Part shown: positions 47,359 to 58,559 of the stretch, one piece after another
How positions within the stretch are numbered: position 1 is the stretch's first letter
How the letters are laid out: each line of letters opens with the position of its first letter
Source of the DNA: Diogma glabrata
Lineage: Eukaryota; Arthropoda; Insecta; Diptera; Cylindrotomidae
Assembly (NCBI GenBank): GCA_963693315.1
Contig: OY856188.1
Coordinates: 197,302,379-197,366,378 of the forward strand
DNA length: 64,000 nt
Direction: 5' to 3'
Position numbers and translations under genes: made by a program
Notes under the pieces: generated by a model
Databases searched by the model: none
What the model saw: only the letters and a program-made list of their open reading frames with translations
What the model was told of the DNA's origin: nothing

Positions 47359-48122
47359 ACCAACAAAAATTTGTGTTACTGTAGAGTCAACCCAAACATA
47401 CCAAAATGTCAATTGCCGGCACGACAATAGCAGTCACGGATAAGCTTACATTCGTGTTCTAAAGCAAATTTCTACCACCCATAGTTAAAAAAAAATATTG
47501 TGGCAGCAAATTTACACGATCGTGGGCAATCGGCATTTTTGGCGCTTGCCGTACGAAAACGCGGCCAAATCGAGAAAGAGCTGCCGAACCAAGGACAGGC
47601 GCGCACGAAGTATAATATATGTGGTAATCATCAAATGAAATGGGCGTGGGTTCAGGAACTATAAGTTAACAACTCGAAAAATATCGATCGATCGAAAAAA
47701 CTATATACAAGATTTTATACTTAAAATGTGTCCTTTTATCTATTTTTGGGGTTATTTTGCGTATATAGCGCGTACATATTTTGGTACCCTTATAATACCA
47801 TATTTTTAAGTTATTTTTAAATGAATTTTTTTTTAAATTTGAACTTAACAATTGCATAAAATTTGTTACAAAAACTAATTTGTGCATAAATTTTGTTTAT
47901 ATTGTTTAAACAATATAAATATTTAATTGCGCTCATTGCAATGTTTCTGATTTCAAATAATATATAAAAACAAACATTTAAAACAAAATCATCAAAATCG
48001 GACCTATCCCTGGGAACTTAGAAGTTTTAAGAATTAAGGATTTTGAAGCTAATTTGACTCCACTAAATAAACAGGTCGAACAGTCACCAAAACTTAACCA
48101 ACCTTTTTTTTTAAATAAAATA
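47359..48122. other. Mixed DNA with a dispersed repeat; no gene seen
   Basis: 47440-47640 is less AT-rich than its surroundings (GCGCTTGCCGTACGAAAACG near 47540) and unassigned. 47890-48010 is the inverted partner of 42445-42570. Confidence 0.45.
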
Positions 48123-48680
48123 TGCTGTGTAATAGGAATTACAACACAAAAACCTTTAAGGACCAAGGTCCCACAACAACATACGTTCAAACAAAGGTGT
48201 TAAATGTTGATGGACGTAAATCTATCTTTTATATTTTTTTTTATATTTTTTGTTAAAGAATGGATAACTGAACAATAAATCCTATCACAGATAAAATATG
48301 ACATAGGCCAATGTTTTATGATAGGATAGAGATAATAAAAGTAAAATAAAAGATAAATAGCAAATTTTTTAGAAAAATTTGCTGAAATAAAAAAAAGGGT
48401 CTGCCAATAATCTAGCTAGTGGCATATTCCTTGACCTTGTGACGTACTGTCTTTCTTAATTATTAAAGCCCACACACAGTTATTCGAGCAAGCAATAGCG
48501 TGTCACCATGAAGGAACATTCGACAGCTATGAGGTCGCTACCTTTTACTGAATACAGTTCATCCGCCACCACCCCTAAGATGACACCTAGTGATATCTCA
48601 CAGCTATTGCCAGTTGTATGTGATATCTCACGTTAACTCGTATGTCAATAGCAGGGACTGGAGTATGCGGGGTTTCCACA
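48123..48680 (+). repeat. LTR-like repeat, copy 2 (opposite orientation to the others)
   Basis: Starts TGCTGTGTAATAGGAATTAC and ends GCGGGGTTTCCACA. The inverse of 52300-52881 matches throughout (TATTGTCCATC-type oligomers, GTGATATCTCACGTTAACTC, GTCAATAGCAGGGACTGGAG). TG...CA ends and the ~560 bp length fit a solo LTR. Confidence 0.6.
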
Positions 48681-49124
48681 GCTAACGTACAGATGAACAG
48701 AGTCAGTTATGTAACGTTGACAGAAATTTATTCTTTCGTTATTTGTACTGGACCGCTGATTTTTCGGCTCCTTGAGTGCTGATGTGGGTATTCCAAGATC
48801 TTGATAGAGCGGAAAAATATAAAAAAATGTAAACACGGTTTCACATGGTCATTGTGCCGAACTCCAACCTCTCTCACCACTCTCTCAATAAAAATTTAAT
48901 TATTCATATTTAAACAGAATTTATTCATTCATTTAGTTTGAAATTTAATAAACAAAATTATAAAGAAAAATTAAGAAAAAAACACTTACTTAACTAGATC
49001 CAATCACCATACAATTTCCGTTTCCCTATTCTAATATAAGACAAGTACAACCACATATAATTTTTTTTCTTTTTTTAATGAGCTGAATGTTGAATGATGA
49101 TTTAGTGGTGTTATTTGTAATTGA
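48681..49124. other. AT-rich DNA, no gene seen
   Basis: Only short frames. Confidence 0.45.
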
Positions 49125-49325
49125 AGATGATGATGATATTACAACAAAAAAATAAGATAATTTTATTTTTGGTGAACAGTTGAATAAATTTTTTGTTGTA
49201 TATAATGAGATGATGATGATGATATTACAAAAAAAAAATATAAGATTATTTTATTTTTGGTGATTAGTTGAATAAATTTTCTTTTGTATATAATGAGATG
49301 ATGATATTACAACAAAAAGACTGAT
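49125..49325. repeat. Tandem repeat, ~85 bp unit, about 2.3 copies
   Basis: GATGATGATGATATTACAA starts at about 49126 and 49208, and a shorter form near 49298. Each is followed by TTATTTTTGGTGA and TTGAATAAATTTT. Confidence 0.85.
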
Positions 49326-49443
49326 TTAGTTATCGATATTAAGTTAAAAACTACTTAAACATAATATCATACAACAAAATACAAGTAATTTTCTTGACGG
49401 TTGACTTCAAGATATTCACCCATACGGGGACGGGTTTAAAAAT

Positions 49444-50940
49444 TTACAGCCTTGCTTTTTTTGCATGTTTCGCACTGAGATATGTAATCTCTGATACTTC
49501 TTGACATATTTGGCCAAAAAACCAACATTGCAAAGTTTTCGCTACTCCTAAATGAGAAGACGTGGGCGGATTATGTGCTTGGTTTATCAAAGAAGGAACT
49601 AACGCTTCAGGTACGAACAACTTCCAGTCGGAGGGATCAGTATCTGTATAAAAAATTCCAAATGAAAGATTTATAAATAATTTTCCACCTTCCTCGCGAA
49701 GATTGGTGTTATGACTCGGATTTTCCTTCATCGCCTTTATCCTATCGGTATAAGTTGTTTCCAGGAAAGCTGTAGAGTTAAGGTCAAAGTGGAGTGGTCT
49801 TAAATCTACATCTCGTAGTTTCTTTAGGCAAATTTCTGATATTTCATCTGCGCTTACGCGAGAAAGTGCGTCAGGCACAACATTTGCTGAGCCCTTTACA
49901 TGAACAATTTCAAAATCATATGCCTGGAATTTTAGACTCCACCGTGCTAACCTCCCAGACAAATCTTTTTGATCCATTAGCCATTTCAAACTGGCGTGAT
50001 CAGTTATTATTGTGAAATGAAACTCTTCAATGTATGGACTAAACTTCTTCACGCTTACTACTGCTGTGCTATTCCTGTTCTGTCACTGTATAATTACGCT
50101 GGGTTGCGTTTAACTTTTTTGAGATGTACGCTATTTGGTGATCTGTCTTTCCGTCCTCAGATTTTTGAAAAAGAACTTCCCCGACATCCGTAGAGCTGGA
50201 GTCGCATTGTATGAAAAAGTTTGTTAAAGTTTGGGTGGGTTAACATGGTGCATTTGTAAGAGCTTCTTCTGACCAGACAAATTTGTTGCCTTTTTCTAAT
50301 AAGTTTGTCAAAGGTGTAGTCAAACTAGCATATTTGTCGATAAACCCACTACACGCACATTCCCAGGAATCTTCTCATTTGTTTCATTGTTTTTGGAACC
50401 GAGTAAGAAGATATCCCTCTCCGGATCTACTTTCAAATATCCATCGCCAATTTTATATCCCAGATATTTGGTTTCTGTTAGAAGGAATTTGCTCTTCTCC
50501 ATGTTGATTGCAAAATTGGCCTGTTTCAGTAGCTGCGCGACTTCTTCTAACAAGGTGTAATGCTCCTTTAGGGTAGCTGTGACAATCAATAAACCGTCGA
50601 GATACACGAAAATGCGATCATGTAGCTCGTGGGGAATCACCTTATGCACAAAGGTCATCCGGGTACTGTGAAAGCTGTTTTCTCTTTTGATCCTTTATCA
50701 AGTGATATCTGTCAATAAGCGTCTTTTAGGTCTAAACTCGTGATAAACCTTGTACTTTCAAATCTACTCAACAGACCTTCTAATATAGGAAGGGGTATGC
50801 GTCTTTCACTGTTACTTCATTTAATTTTCAGGCGTCTAAGCACAAACGAATGTTACCGTTTGATTTTTTTGAAATGATTTTTTATAAATACGGGATGTAC
50901 GGGTTTCTGAAGAGATCAAATCGGTTTTACCGAGGCCTGA
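49444..50940 (-). pseudogene. Ty3/gypsy pol remnant: RT, RNase H and integrase start
   Basis: On the minus strand an RT region with RFITSLDLKDAY is readable near 50740. At 50658-50320 the catalytic loop reads VYLDGLLIV: the second Asp of YLDD is Gly, so the enzyme is dead. RNase H follows at 50052-49880 (FTIITDHASLKWLMDQKDL, VVPDALSR) and then the integrase zinc-binding region (SSHLGVAKTL, YLSAKHAKKA) with its first Cys changed. The piece is truncated at 49444. It is a different family from the gypsy element at 17499-24196. Confidence 0.85.
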
Positions 50941-50944
50941 ATTA

Positions 50945-51112
50945 TTATTACGTCATACCAGAGCTGCAACCGCGGCACATCCTTTTGCGGTTCAAATAAC
51001 AAAGTATAGAACTGTAGCCTTTCAGCGTGATTTTTTAAATCGAGTCTCACACTCTTGGAATTCCTTGCCGGCGTGGGTTATTCCTGATAATTTAAAAAAC
51101 CAACGTTCCTAA
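50945..51112 (+). pseudogene. Non-LTR retrotransposon C-terminal fragment
   Basis: The plus strand encodes RAATAAHPFAVQITKYRTVA then FQRDFLNRVSHSWNSLPAWV, matching the common C-terminal motif (HP...CRT..F..SF..R....WN.LP) of jockey/CR1-type ORF2. Nothing of the RT remains next to it. Confidence 0.65.
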
Positions 51113-51375
51113 ATTCCTAAAGGAATTACTAGTTGGCATGGTATCTTCGGATATTCAGAGACGTTAATTTATAACTCGTTATTATTAACACTAAAGATGC
51201 CTAACTTCTAATAACAAAAATCCACAATCTTTCGAAAAACTGGTTAAAATCGTCCGAATGGAGGAGCCAGTTTTCGTTGAATTGCTGTTTGTAATATTTA
51301 TTTCTAATCTACGAGTTTGACAAGGCCTCGTACTCCAGTTGTTGTTGTTGTAGCGACGCGTGGAGGTGCTATTCT

Positions 51376-52060
51376 TCCGGCTCCAAGTCCAGGTTCAGGA
51401 ACTCTGCTACTGCCCTTGGGCGGTACCACAGATCTTCCTTCGTCAGGTCGGTTGGTTTCTCTGGACAATTGAAAAGGTGTTAGCATCATGTGGCGTGCCC
51501 TCACATATGGGACACTTGTCAACAATTTCATGGTCAATTCTACTCATGTAGTTATTTAAGATGCGTGACCAACCGGATCTTAACTGCGCTAGGATGGTTC
51601 TGGTGCTGCGTGGCAGTTTCACCTCTTCAGCAGCGACTTGTGGTGGTTTGCTATTAAGAACTCGATTCGGGGCGTAGTTCTTTATTGTGTCTTCAACGGT
51701 TTTTGTATGTATCTTTTTCAACCCCCTCCTGTACGTAGGCTCGTCGATGTTATTTATGTCTTCATTGTTTTTGACATCTTGTAGGAAGCATTTCGCCGTC
51801 CTTCTTATATCTCTAGGTGGTGTTGTCATGGATAAGGTGTCATTGCAGGGATGTTGCTCTTTATGACAGGACCAAAGATATTGTTTGGTAAGCATTTCGT
51901 TGTGTTCACGGACTGGCAATATGTTACATTCTCCGTGCAAGTGATCTCGGTGGGCCATCAGGTGACATCCGGTACGCAGGGCTGCGTTCTGTGTTATCTG
52001 TAACTTATTCCAGTGAGTGTCAGCGACTTGGGGTGTCCATATGGGAGCAGCGTAATTTAT
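51376..52060 (-). pseudogene. LOA/jockey-type element C-terminal fragment
   Basis: Minus-strand segment with HRDHLHGECNILPVREHNEM, LTKQYLWSCHKEQHPCNDTL, RSTRTILAQLRSGWSRILNN, and the cysteine region KCPICEGTPHDAN. A frame break at about 51470 precedes the natural C-terminus (ARAVAEFLNLDLEP-like) and the stop at about 51376. It represents the 3' end of the family that copies A-D lack, followed by a CAACAACAACAA tail near 51345. Confidence 0.85.
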
Positions 52061-52064
52061 GCAA

Positions 52065-52236
52065 GGCCTTACGTACTCCAGTCACTGCTATTGACATATG
52101 AGTTATTCATTACCCAAGTGTAAGATAATATTTAATATCCACTACCTAAGGTGATATTTTTGGGGTGCTTGCGGATGAATGGTTTTCAAAAATTAGCATC
52201 CTCACTCGTAGTTACGTTATATCGGAGAAATTCTTT
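52065..52236 (-). repeat. Diverged partial copy of the LTR-like repeat
   Basis: Contains TACGTACTCCAGTCACTGCT, ATATGAGTTATTCATTACC and a GGTGATATTTTTGGGGTGCT segment, matching the start of the neighbouring copy (52300-52440) in the same orientation with about 70% identity by eye. Confidence 0.55.
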
Positions 52237-52885
52237 GGAGGGATCAGTTTTTATTGTTTTGTAAATTTTTTTATTTTTGATCTACGGGTGTGACAACCCC
52301 GCGTACTCCAGTTCTTGCTATTGATATACGAGTTAACGTGAGATATCACATACCACTGGCAATAGCAGTGAGATATCATTAGCCAAGGTGACATCTACGG
52401 GTGGTGGCGGATGAACTGTATTCAGTCAACGATACCACCCTCAATCTTAGCTGTGAAATAATCCTTCATGATGAGACGCTATTGCTTTCTCGAAGAAACT
52501 AGCCTTCATATAACTATGTGTGGGCTTTAATCATTAAGAAAGACAGTGCGTAACAGGATCAAGGAATATGTCACTGGCCGGTATTGGCAACTACATTTTT
52601 GTTTTGTTTCAGCAAATTTTTGTAAAAATTTGCTAGTTACTTTTTAATTTACTTTTATTTTCTCTATTCTATCATAAGATATTGGCCTATGTCATATTTT
52701 GTAAGTGATAGGATTTATTATTTAGTAATCCATTCTTTAACAAAAAAAATATGATAAAAAACAAAAAAAAAGATAGATTTACGTCCATCAACACCTTTGA
52801 ACGTATGTTGTTGTGGGACCTTGGTTTTAAAAGGTTTTTATGTGTTGTTGTGACACATATTGTAATTCCTACTACACAACACATT
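52237..52885 (-). repeat. LTR-like repeat, copy 3
   Basis: Begins GGAGGGATCAGTTTTTATTG, then TGTGACAACCCCGCGTACTC, and ends CTACTACACAACA. It gives the uninterrupted version of the site (ATTGCTTTCTCGAAGAAAC, about 52472) into which the hAT-like element inserted in copy 1. Confidence 0.65.
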
Positions 52886-53940
52886 TTATTAAAAAAAAAA
52901 ATATAACATGTACCTTTTAATCATTGATTTTTATGTATTGTTACGTATTTTTAATAAACCTTGTTATTACGAATTTATGATAAAATTCGTAACATTTTAA
53001 ATTTATTTCGATTCATAATTTGAATTTTTCTTGAACTATCGTGCTTTGAATTTGATATTTAAGAACGAACGATTTGGACGCCATTGTAACTATTTACTTG
53101 AAGATATCAAGGGAATAAATGACACCCGAAATAAGTGTTTTCGACAGTATATTTACGCGTTAGTATAACATTCTTTTTCTATAGAGCTAGGTTTAGTTTA
53201 ACTCATGGTAAAGATAATCGAACCCAAATTAAAGGTAATAACACAAATAAAACATAAAAAAATAATATGAAATAATATTATTTGTCTATGATGAAAACAT
53301 ACCTAGGGATCCGTTTATTAGTCTTGATGGCATTGTCCTTTTTTACTTAATTTGGGCTTTTTGATTTGTTCAACTTTTATAAATTAATTCTTGAAAACTG
53401 GTGAGTCCATACAACAAGATATTATGTGTACGAGTATATTTTAACCATAAATTGGGTCGATATTTTGAAACATCCAGAGTTTGGAAAATGGTAAGCTGAA
53501 TTAAATGTGTATCAGCTTAACAGAGAAAGGCTCGTGTTCTCGGGTGTTCTTGATAAAAATATTACCACTTTTGTTTTCTTTTAAATCGTGTAATTTGAAT
53601 CATTGGTAAGTATGAAAATTATCATCTATTCACATATGGTTCTGCAAGTTGTTGCTGTGTGTAGTCTCAGATAAAAATATGTTGATGAATTTCGACTAAC
53701 TGTTTATTATAATATTTTTAATGAAGAATTTGATTATTTTTGAAGACTCGTAGTCTTTTCCATTTTGTTACCGTGAAATTGTTTAATATTCGATCATTAC
53801 GATTTTTATGACCATCACTGTTTTTTTTTTAAATGTTAGAACAGATATTTTTGGAAAGGAATAGCTTCGACATATGAGTCGTATGTTTTAATTAAATCTT
53901 TTTCTTCCATAATTGTTAGAATGAATCTTATAAATACAAA
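52886..53940. other. Intergenic AT-rich DNA downstream of the pyrophosphatase gene
   Basis: No frame or repeat of note was seen. Confidence 0.5.
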
Positions 53941-53941
53941 A

Positions 53942-53947
53942 CTTTAT
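53942..53947 (-). terminator. Polyadenylation signal of the pyrophosphatase gene
   Basis: AATAAA on the minus strand about 160 bp beyond the stop codon at 54106-54108. It is the first good signal downstream. Confidence 0.5.
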
Positions 53948-54105
53948 TTTTTGTAGTAGCCGATACCAAAATAATGCTTCATTCAATACAAATTAATAAG
54001 AAAATGACTTAAATAAGTTATAAATATGGTTGGTAATGTAGTTGCTAAGGAACAGCATTTTAAACGAATAAATAAAAAATACGGATAAATAAACTATGAA
54101 TAAGC

Positions 54106-54918
54106 TTATTTAAGATGGATGAAATGCCATTTATCAATCTCTCCATTCATATGTTGAGAACATCCATTATTATTTGCCTTTTCCACTAATTGATTCGCGT
54201 CTTCTTGAGATGTTAAAAATTCTGAATCTTCAATTGTTGTGTTCAGTCTATAAGAAGATAAAAATGTTTGAAATATTTAATTGATGTATGAAAAAAATTT
54301 ACAAACCTAGAGATATCATCAACTTCAACTTCCTTCGAAATCAAAGATCTCCAAAATTTATGAACTTCCGTTACAATATTTGTAGCAAATGCAGCATTTT
54401 TAGCTTCACCATTAAAAGCAAATTGGTTTTCTGGTTTACCATCAGGGATCTTATAAATTTTAAACCATTCAATTGTTGCTTTTAATAGTCCCGGAAAGAA
54501 TTTATCAACATCACTTATGTCACTCATTTGATCAGCAACAGGATCATTAATATCAATTACAATAACTTTCCAATCTGTTTCACCTGTTCAAAACAACAAC
54601 AATATTTAAAAAGCTATGAAATATTGTATTTGTGATAAGAAAATTACCTTCATCAATTAATGCAACTATTCCTAAAATTTTAACTTGAACAACTTCACCA
54701 CGTTTTGCTACACGTGATCCAATTTCTAAAACATCGATTGGATCGTTATCACCTTTACAACCTGTTGATGGATCTAAATGTTCTGGATTTTCCCATGTCT
54801 GTGGTAAGGCACCGTAATTCCAAATATACCCATGATGTGGAAAACAATTAGCAACAAATCGTAATTTTCCTTTTTTCACATCTTGTTTTACTGGATTTAA
54901 TGGTTCACCAAGACATAT
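54106..54918 (-). CDS. Inorganic pyrophosphatase, 3' exons (partial)
   Basis: Family I soluble pyrophosphatase hydrolyses pyrophosphate to phosphate; the fly orthologue is also a subunit of the NURF chromatin remodeller. Three exons are read on the minus strand: 54648-54918, 54307-54583 and 54106-54247, with introns of 64 and 59 bp bounded by GT and AG. They join in frame to 229 codons. The signature GDNDPID (metal-binding Asp residues) is in the first exon, preceded by [20 protein letters not shown] and [27 protein letters not shown] and [17 protein letters not shown] lie in the second; the C-terminus DKWHFIHLK is in the third. The first exon starts at an acceptor, so about 60-90 N-terminal residues are encoded further right, beyond the palindrome and Tigger or outside the window. 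No coding damage is seen. Confidence 0.95.
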
Positions 54919-54993
54919 CTAGAAAAAAATAGGAACGTAAGAAAATTAGTTTACTTCAATTAGTAGTATTGTAAAAATGCTGATAATATATTT

Positions 54994-55570
54994 AATTTGT
55001 AGTAGTTTTTTGTAAAAAACACACGGTCTCAGCTTCTGTTTTTAACTTTTAAGATTTATTTAATTAATATTTCGCCTAATTAGCATCATCAGAATTTTAA
55101 TTTTTTAATTTAATAATTTTCTTACATAATATAAAATGAGCGGCAAATTGAATGGTTTTAAATTTAAAAATCGTTTGTTTAATTAATCAAAATATATCAT
55201 GAACCATTTTATAATTTAAATTACTCTTAAACTTATTTTAGTTTTACTTATCACTTGATTAGTTAAAGATCTCTAAATTAATTAATTTAGAGATCTTTAA
55301 CTAATCAAAAGATAAGTAAAACTAAAATAAGTTTAAAAGTAATTTAAATTATAAAATGGCTCATGATATATTTTGATTAATTAAACAAACGATTTTTAAA
55401 TTTAAAACCATTCAATTTGCCGCTCATTTTATATTATGTAAGAAAATTAATAAATTAAAAAATTAAAATTCTGATGATGCCAATTAGGCGAAATATTAAT
55501 TAAATAAATCTTAAAAGTTAAAAACAGAAGCTGAGACCGTGTGTTTTTTTACAAAAAACTACTACAAATT
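54994..55570. repeat. 577 bp near-perfect palindrome with almost no loop
   Basis: Arms of about 288 bp meet at AAATTAATTAATTT (centre about 55282). Landmarks are TGTAGTAGTTTTTTGTAAAA against TTTTACAAAAAACTACTACA, ACACGGTCTCAGCTTCTG against CAGAAGCTGAGACCGTGT, and ATGAGCGGCAAATTGAATGG against CCATTCAATTTGCCGCTCAT. Only a few mismatches are seen. AATT at both edges may be a target duplication but is itself part of the symmetry. No coding capacity. Confidence 0.95.
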
Positions 55571-55611
55571 GAAAATTAGTTTACGTTATCACTAAAGTTG
55601 GATAGTAAGTA

Positions 55612-58270
55612 CAGTAATCCCTCCAACTGCGCGGGTTTTCATAGCGCGTTTTACACTGCGCGAGTAGAGTTTTCAATACTCATTTTCACACAGCGCGATT
55701 AAAATTTCACACTGCACGGCTTTTAAATTTTTTTTCGAATATGTTTTTACATACGATGTGCATTTTGTAAGAGTACAATCAAATAAAAAAAGTATTTTAA
55801 AACTTTTTCTTAGAATTTGTATGTAGGTGAATTTCGTAAAATTACATTGAGTTTAAAAAAAGGGATTTTTCCTAGAACTTTTATTTTCAATATATTTCCA
55901 TTAGTTTTTATACTGTTTCAGTTTTATTGTGGTCGCTTTAGAAAGAACAACATTGAAATTAAGACGTGTTTGATATAGTAATAAGTAAGTATAAGTAGAA
56001 TTTACGATTTTTGTGATTTCATAAATTACAAAAACATTTTAATTTATTCAACAGTCAAATATTAAAATGAAAAAAAACGGAAAAAGAAAAATTTTAACTT
56101 TAGATGCAAAGATGGAAATCTTAAAGCAAATAGAAAACGGTGAAAAAACTTCATTATTGGCGCTAAGATATAATATGAATGAATCTAGCATAAGAAAAAT
56201 TAAATCAAATGCAGAAAAAAATAAAAAGTTCGTTTGCTTGTTCGACATCAATATCGACAAAATTTGTAAAAAAATCTAGAAATCCTTTAATTGAAAAAAC
56301 TGAAAAAGTGATCAGTTCCTGGATAGAAGAACAAAGCCAAAAGCGTGTGCCTCTAAGTTCAGATGTTATTCGAACAAAAGCGTCATCAATTTTTGAACGT
56401 TTACAAGACGAAGAATCTAGAATATCTGATATAGAAAAAATTAAATTTCAAGCCAGTAAAGGCTGGTTTGAAAAATTCAAACATCGCTAAAATCTTCACA
56501 ATATTAAATTTACAGGCGAAGCAGCGAGTGCTGACCAATTGGCTGCCTCTTCATATCCAAAAACCCTGAAAAGTATTATTGGCGAAGGGGGATATTTGTC
56601 AAGTCAAGTTTTCAACGCAGACGAAACTGGCCTATTTTGGAAAAGAATGCCTAGTAGGACTTTTATTTCCAAGGATGAAAAAACGGCTCCAGGTTATAAA
56701 GTAGCAAAAGAGAGACTGACAGTTTTATTATGTGGAAATTCAGCTGGTGATTGCAAAATCAAACCATTACTAATTTATACTGCGGAAAACCCTCGTGCGT
56801 TTAAAGGAGTATCAAAAGACTCACTTCCAGTTCATTGGGTATCGAATAAAAAAGGATGGATGACCGCGAAAATTTTTGAGAACTGGTTTTTGAATTGTTT
56901 TTGCATTGAAACTGAAAAATATTGCAAATCAAAGAACATTGCTTTTAAGATTCTATTAATTGTTGATAATGCACCAAGTCACCCAGCCTATTTGGCTGAA
57001 TTAAACCCAAATATTAAGGTAATATTTCTACCTGCAAATACAACATCGTTAATACAGCCGATGGACCAAGGTATCATCGCCGCATTCAAACGTTATTATT
57101 TGAGAAGAACTTTTATGAAATTGATATTGAGGCTACTGATGGGAAAGATAATGTATCAATTCGTGACTTTTGGAAACAGTACAATATTTTATCTGCTGTA
57201 AGAAATATAAAATATTCTTGGGACGAAGTTAAAAACTCAACGATGAATGCTGTGTGGAAGAAAATATGGCCAGAAAGTTGCATTGAAGCACCTACGGTTG
57301 AGATGCTAGATATTTCGGAAATTGTGACATTAGGAAAAACAATTGGTGGTGACGGTTTTGAAGCATTAGTATCAGAAGATATTATGGAAATCATTGAAGA
57401 TATTCATGAAGCAAATATGACCGCTGATGATATTTTAAGCCAGTTCAATAACGATAACAATAATAAAAGTGAAGAAGAAGTAGAAGTTATAAGTGCTAAT
57501 TATTTTACCACCGAAAATTTAGCGAACCTTTTACAACTTGGTAGTCAGCTTCAACAGAAGGCTCTTGACATGGACCCTGATGTGGAGCGTGTCTTAAATT
57601 TTGGAAGACATTTAACAGCTGCTTTGGCTCCATATGAAAAAGTTTATAAAGAAAAGAAAAAAACTGTTAAACAATCTGAAATAACCAACTTTTTTCAAAG
57701 ACGAGAAAGAACACCAGAATATAGCAGTGACTGATTCTTTTTTATTGCTTAAAATTTTCACAAATTAATACGATTGATAATGAGGTCTATTCAGTAAAAA
57801 CTTCTACTGAAAATTTCTGAAATTCTTCTAATGTTTGTATAAATTTTATTTTACCGTTATAAAATTTCATACAAAAAACAGAATAGCAGGAATTATCGAT
57901 ATGTAGAAGATTTTTACTGAATAGATTCCATTATTTTTTTAAAGCTATGTTCTTTTTATATTCTTATATTCTTTTATATTATTTATGTTTAATTTAATTA
58001 ATTGAAAATTAATGAAATGTTTTTTGATTTAAAAATCGTTGAAGTAATACTTGTTTTTATGTTTATATATAGGTTTTTATGTTTATGTATATATATATAT
58101 ATATATTATTTTTTTGTTGAATAAAAAGATTTAATTAATTTTTTGAAATTTTTTCTTATATTTGGAACGTAACCCTCTATTTTCATACAAAATAGGGTTC
58201 ACATTGCGCGGTTTTATGGTGCGCGCTGTTTTTGAGGAACCGAACTACCGCGCAGTCGGAGGGATTACTG
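55612..58270 (+). mobile_element. Tigger (pogo-group) DNA transposon, full length
   Basis: Ends CAGTAATCCCTCCAACTGCG and, in inverse, CAGTAATCCCTCCGACTGCG are followed on both sides by CGCGG-type GC-rich sequence. TA flanks both sides (55610-55611 and 58271-58272). At 2.66 kb with one transposase gene it is complete in structure, but the gene carries three disabling changes. Confidence 0.95.
56067..57734 (+). pseudogene. Tigger transposase, disabled
   Basis: CENP-B-like pogo-group transposase. The N-terminal helix-turn-helix (LTLDAKMEILKQIENGEKTS) is at 56067-56230; the frame shifts by one base at about 56225, then the CENP-B-type DNA-binding domain follows (VISSWIEEQSQKRVPLSSDV, SKGWFEKFKHR). 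An in-frame TAA at about 56488 interrupts it. The DDE core has NADETGLFWK (first Asp), LLIVDNAPSHP (second Asp) and NTTSLIQPMDQGIIAAFK (third acidic residue). A further one-base loss at about 57115 precedes the C-terminal part (57243-57734), which ends EITNFFQRRERTPEYSSD. The whole length fits a ~550 aa Tigger protein. Confidence 0.93.
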
Positions 58271-58272
58271 TA

Positions 58273-58559
58273 GATCGGAATACACACAGGTCCAAAGTCA
58301 AAAATAAGTTTAAAATTAAATGCAATCATACATAACAATTATTTTTCTACAAGGATCGTAATGTCAATTAATATGGTACTAGTCGTGAATATATGCCGAT
58401 CGCAGGCCAAACTAGAAAAAACGACATAGTGATTAGTTACGATCCATATTACATACAAATTTTTTTCTAGTATAGTTTCATAAATCTATGTGTCAGTTAA
58501 CTTCATTTAGTTTTAAATTAAACCCTTCTACTATACTTGCTGCTTCTCAAGATGGTATA
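58273..58559. other. Short spacer between Tigger and LOA copy C
   Basis: AT-rich, no feature recognised. Confidence 0.5.

Noticed and set aside
48123..52885. LTR-like repeats at 48123 and 52237 as the LTR pair of the gypsy pol remnant between them
   Set aside because: The two repeats are in opposite orientations, and unrelated LOA and non-LTR fragments lie between pol and the right repeat.
54288..54485. Plus-strand frame opposite the pyrophosphatase
   Set aside because: Shadow of the well-supported minus-strand exon 54307-54583.
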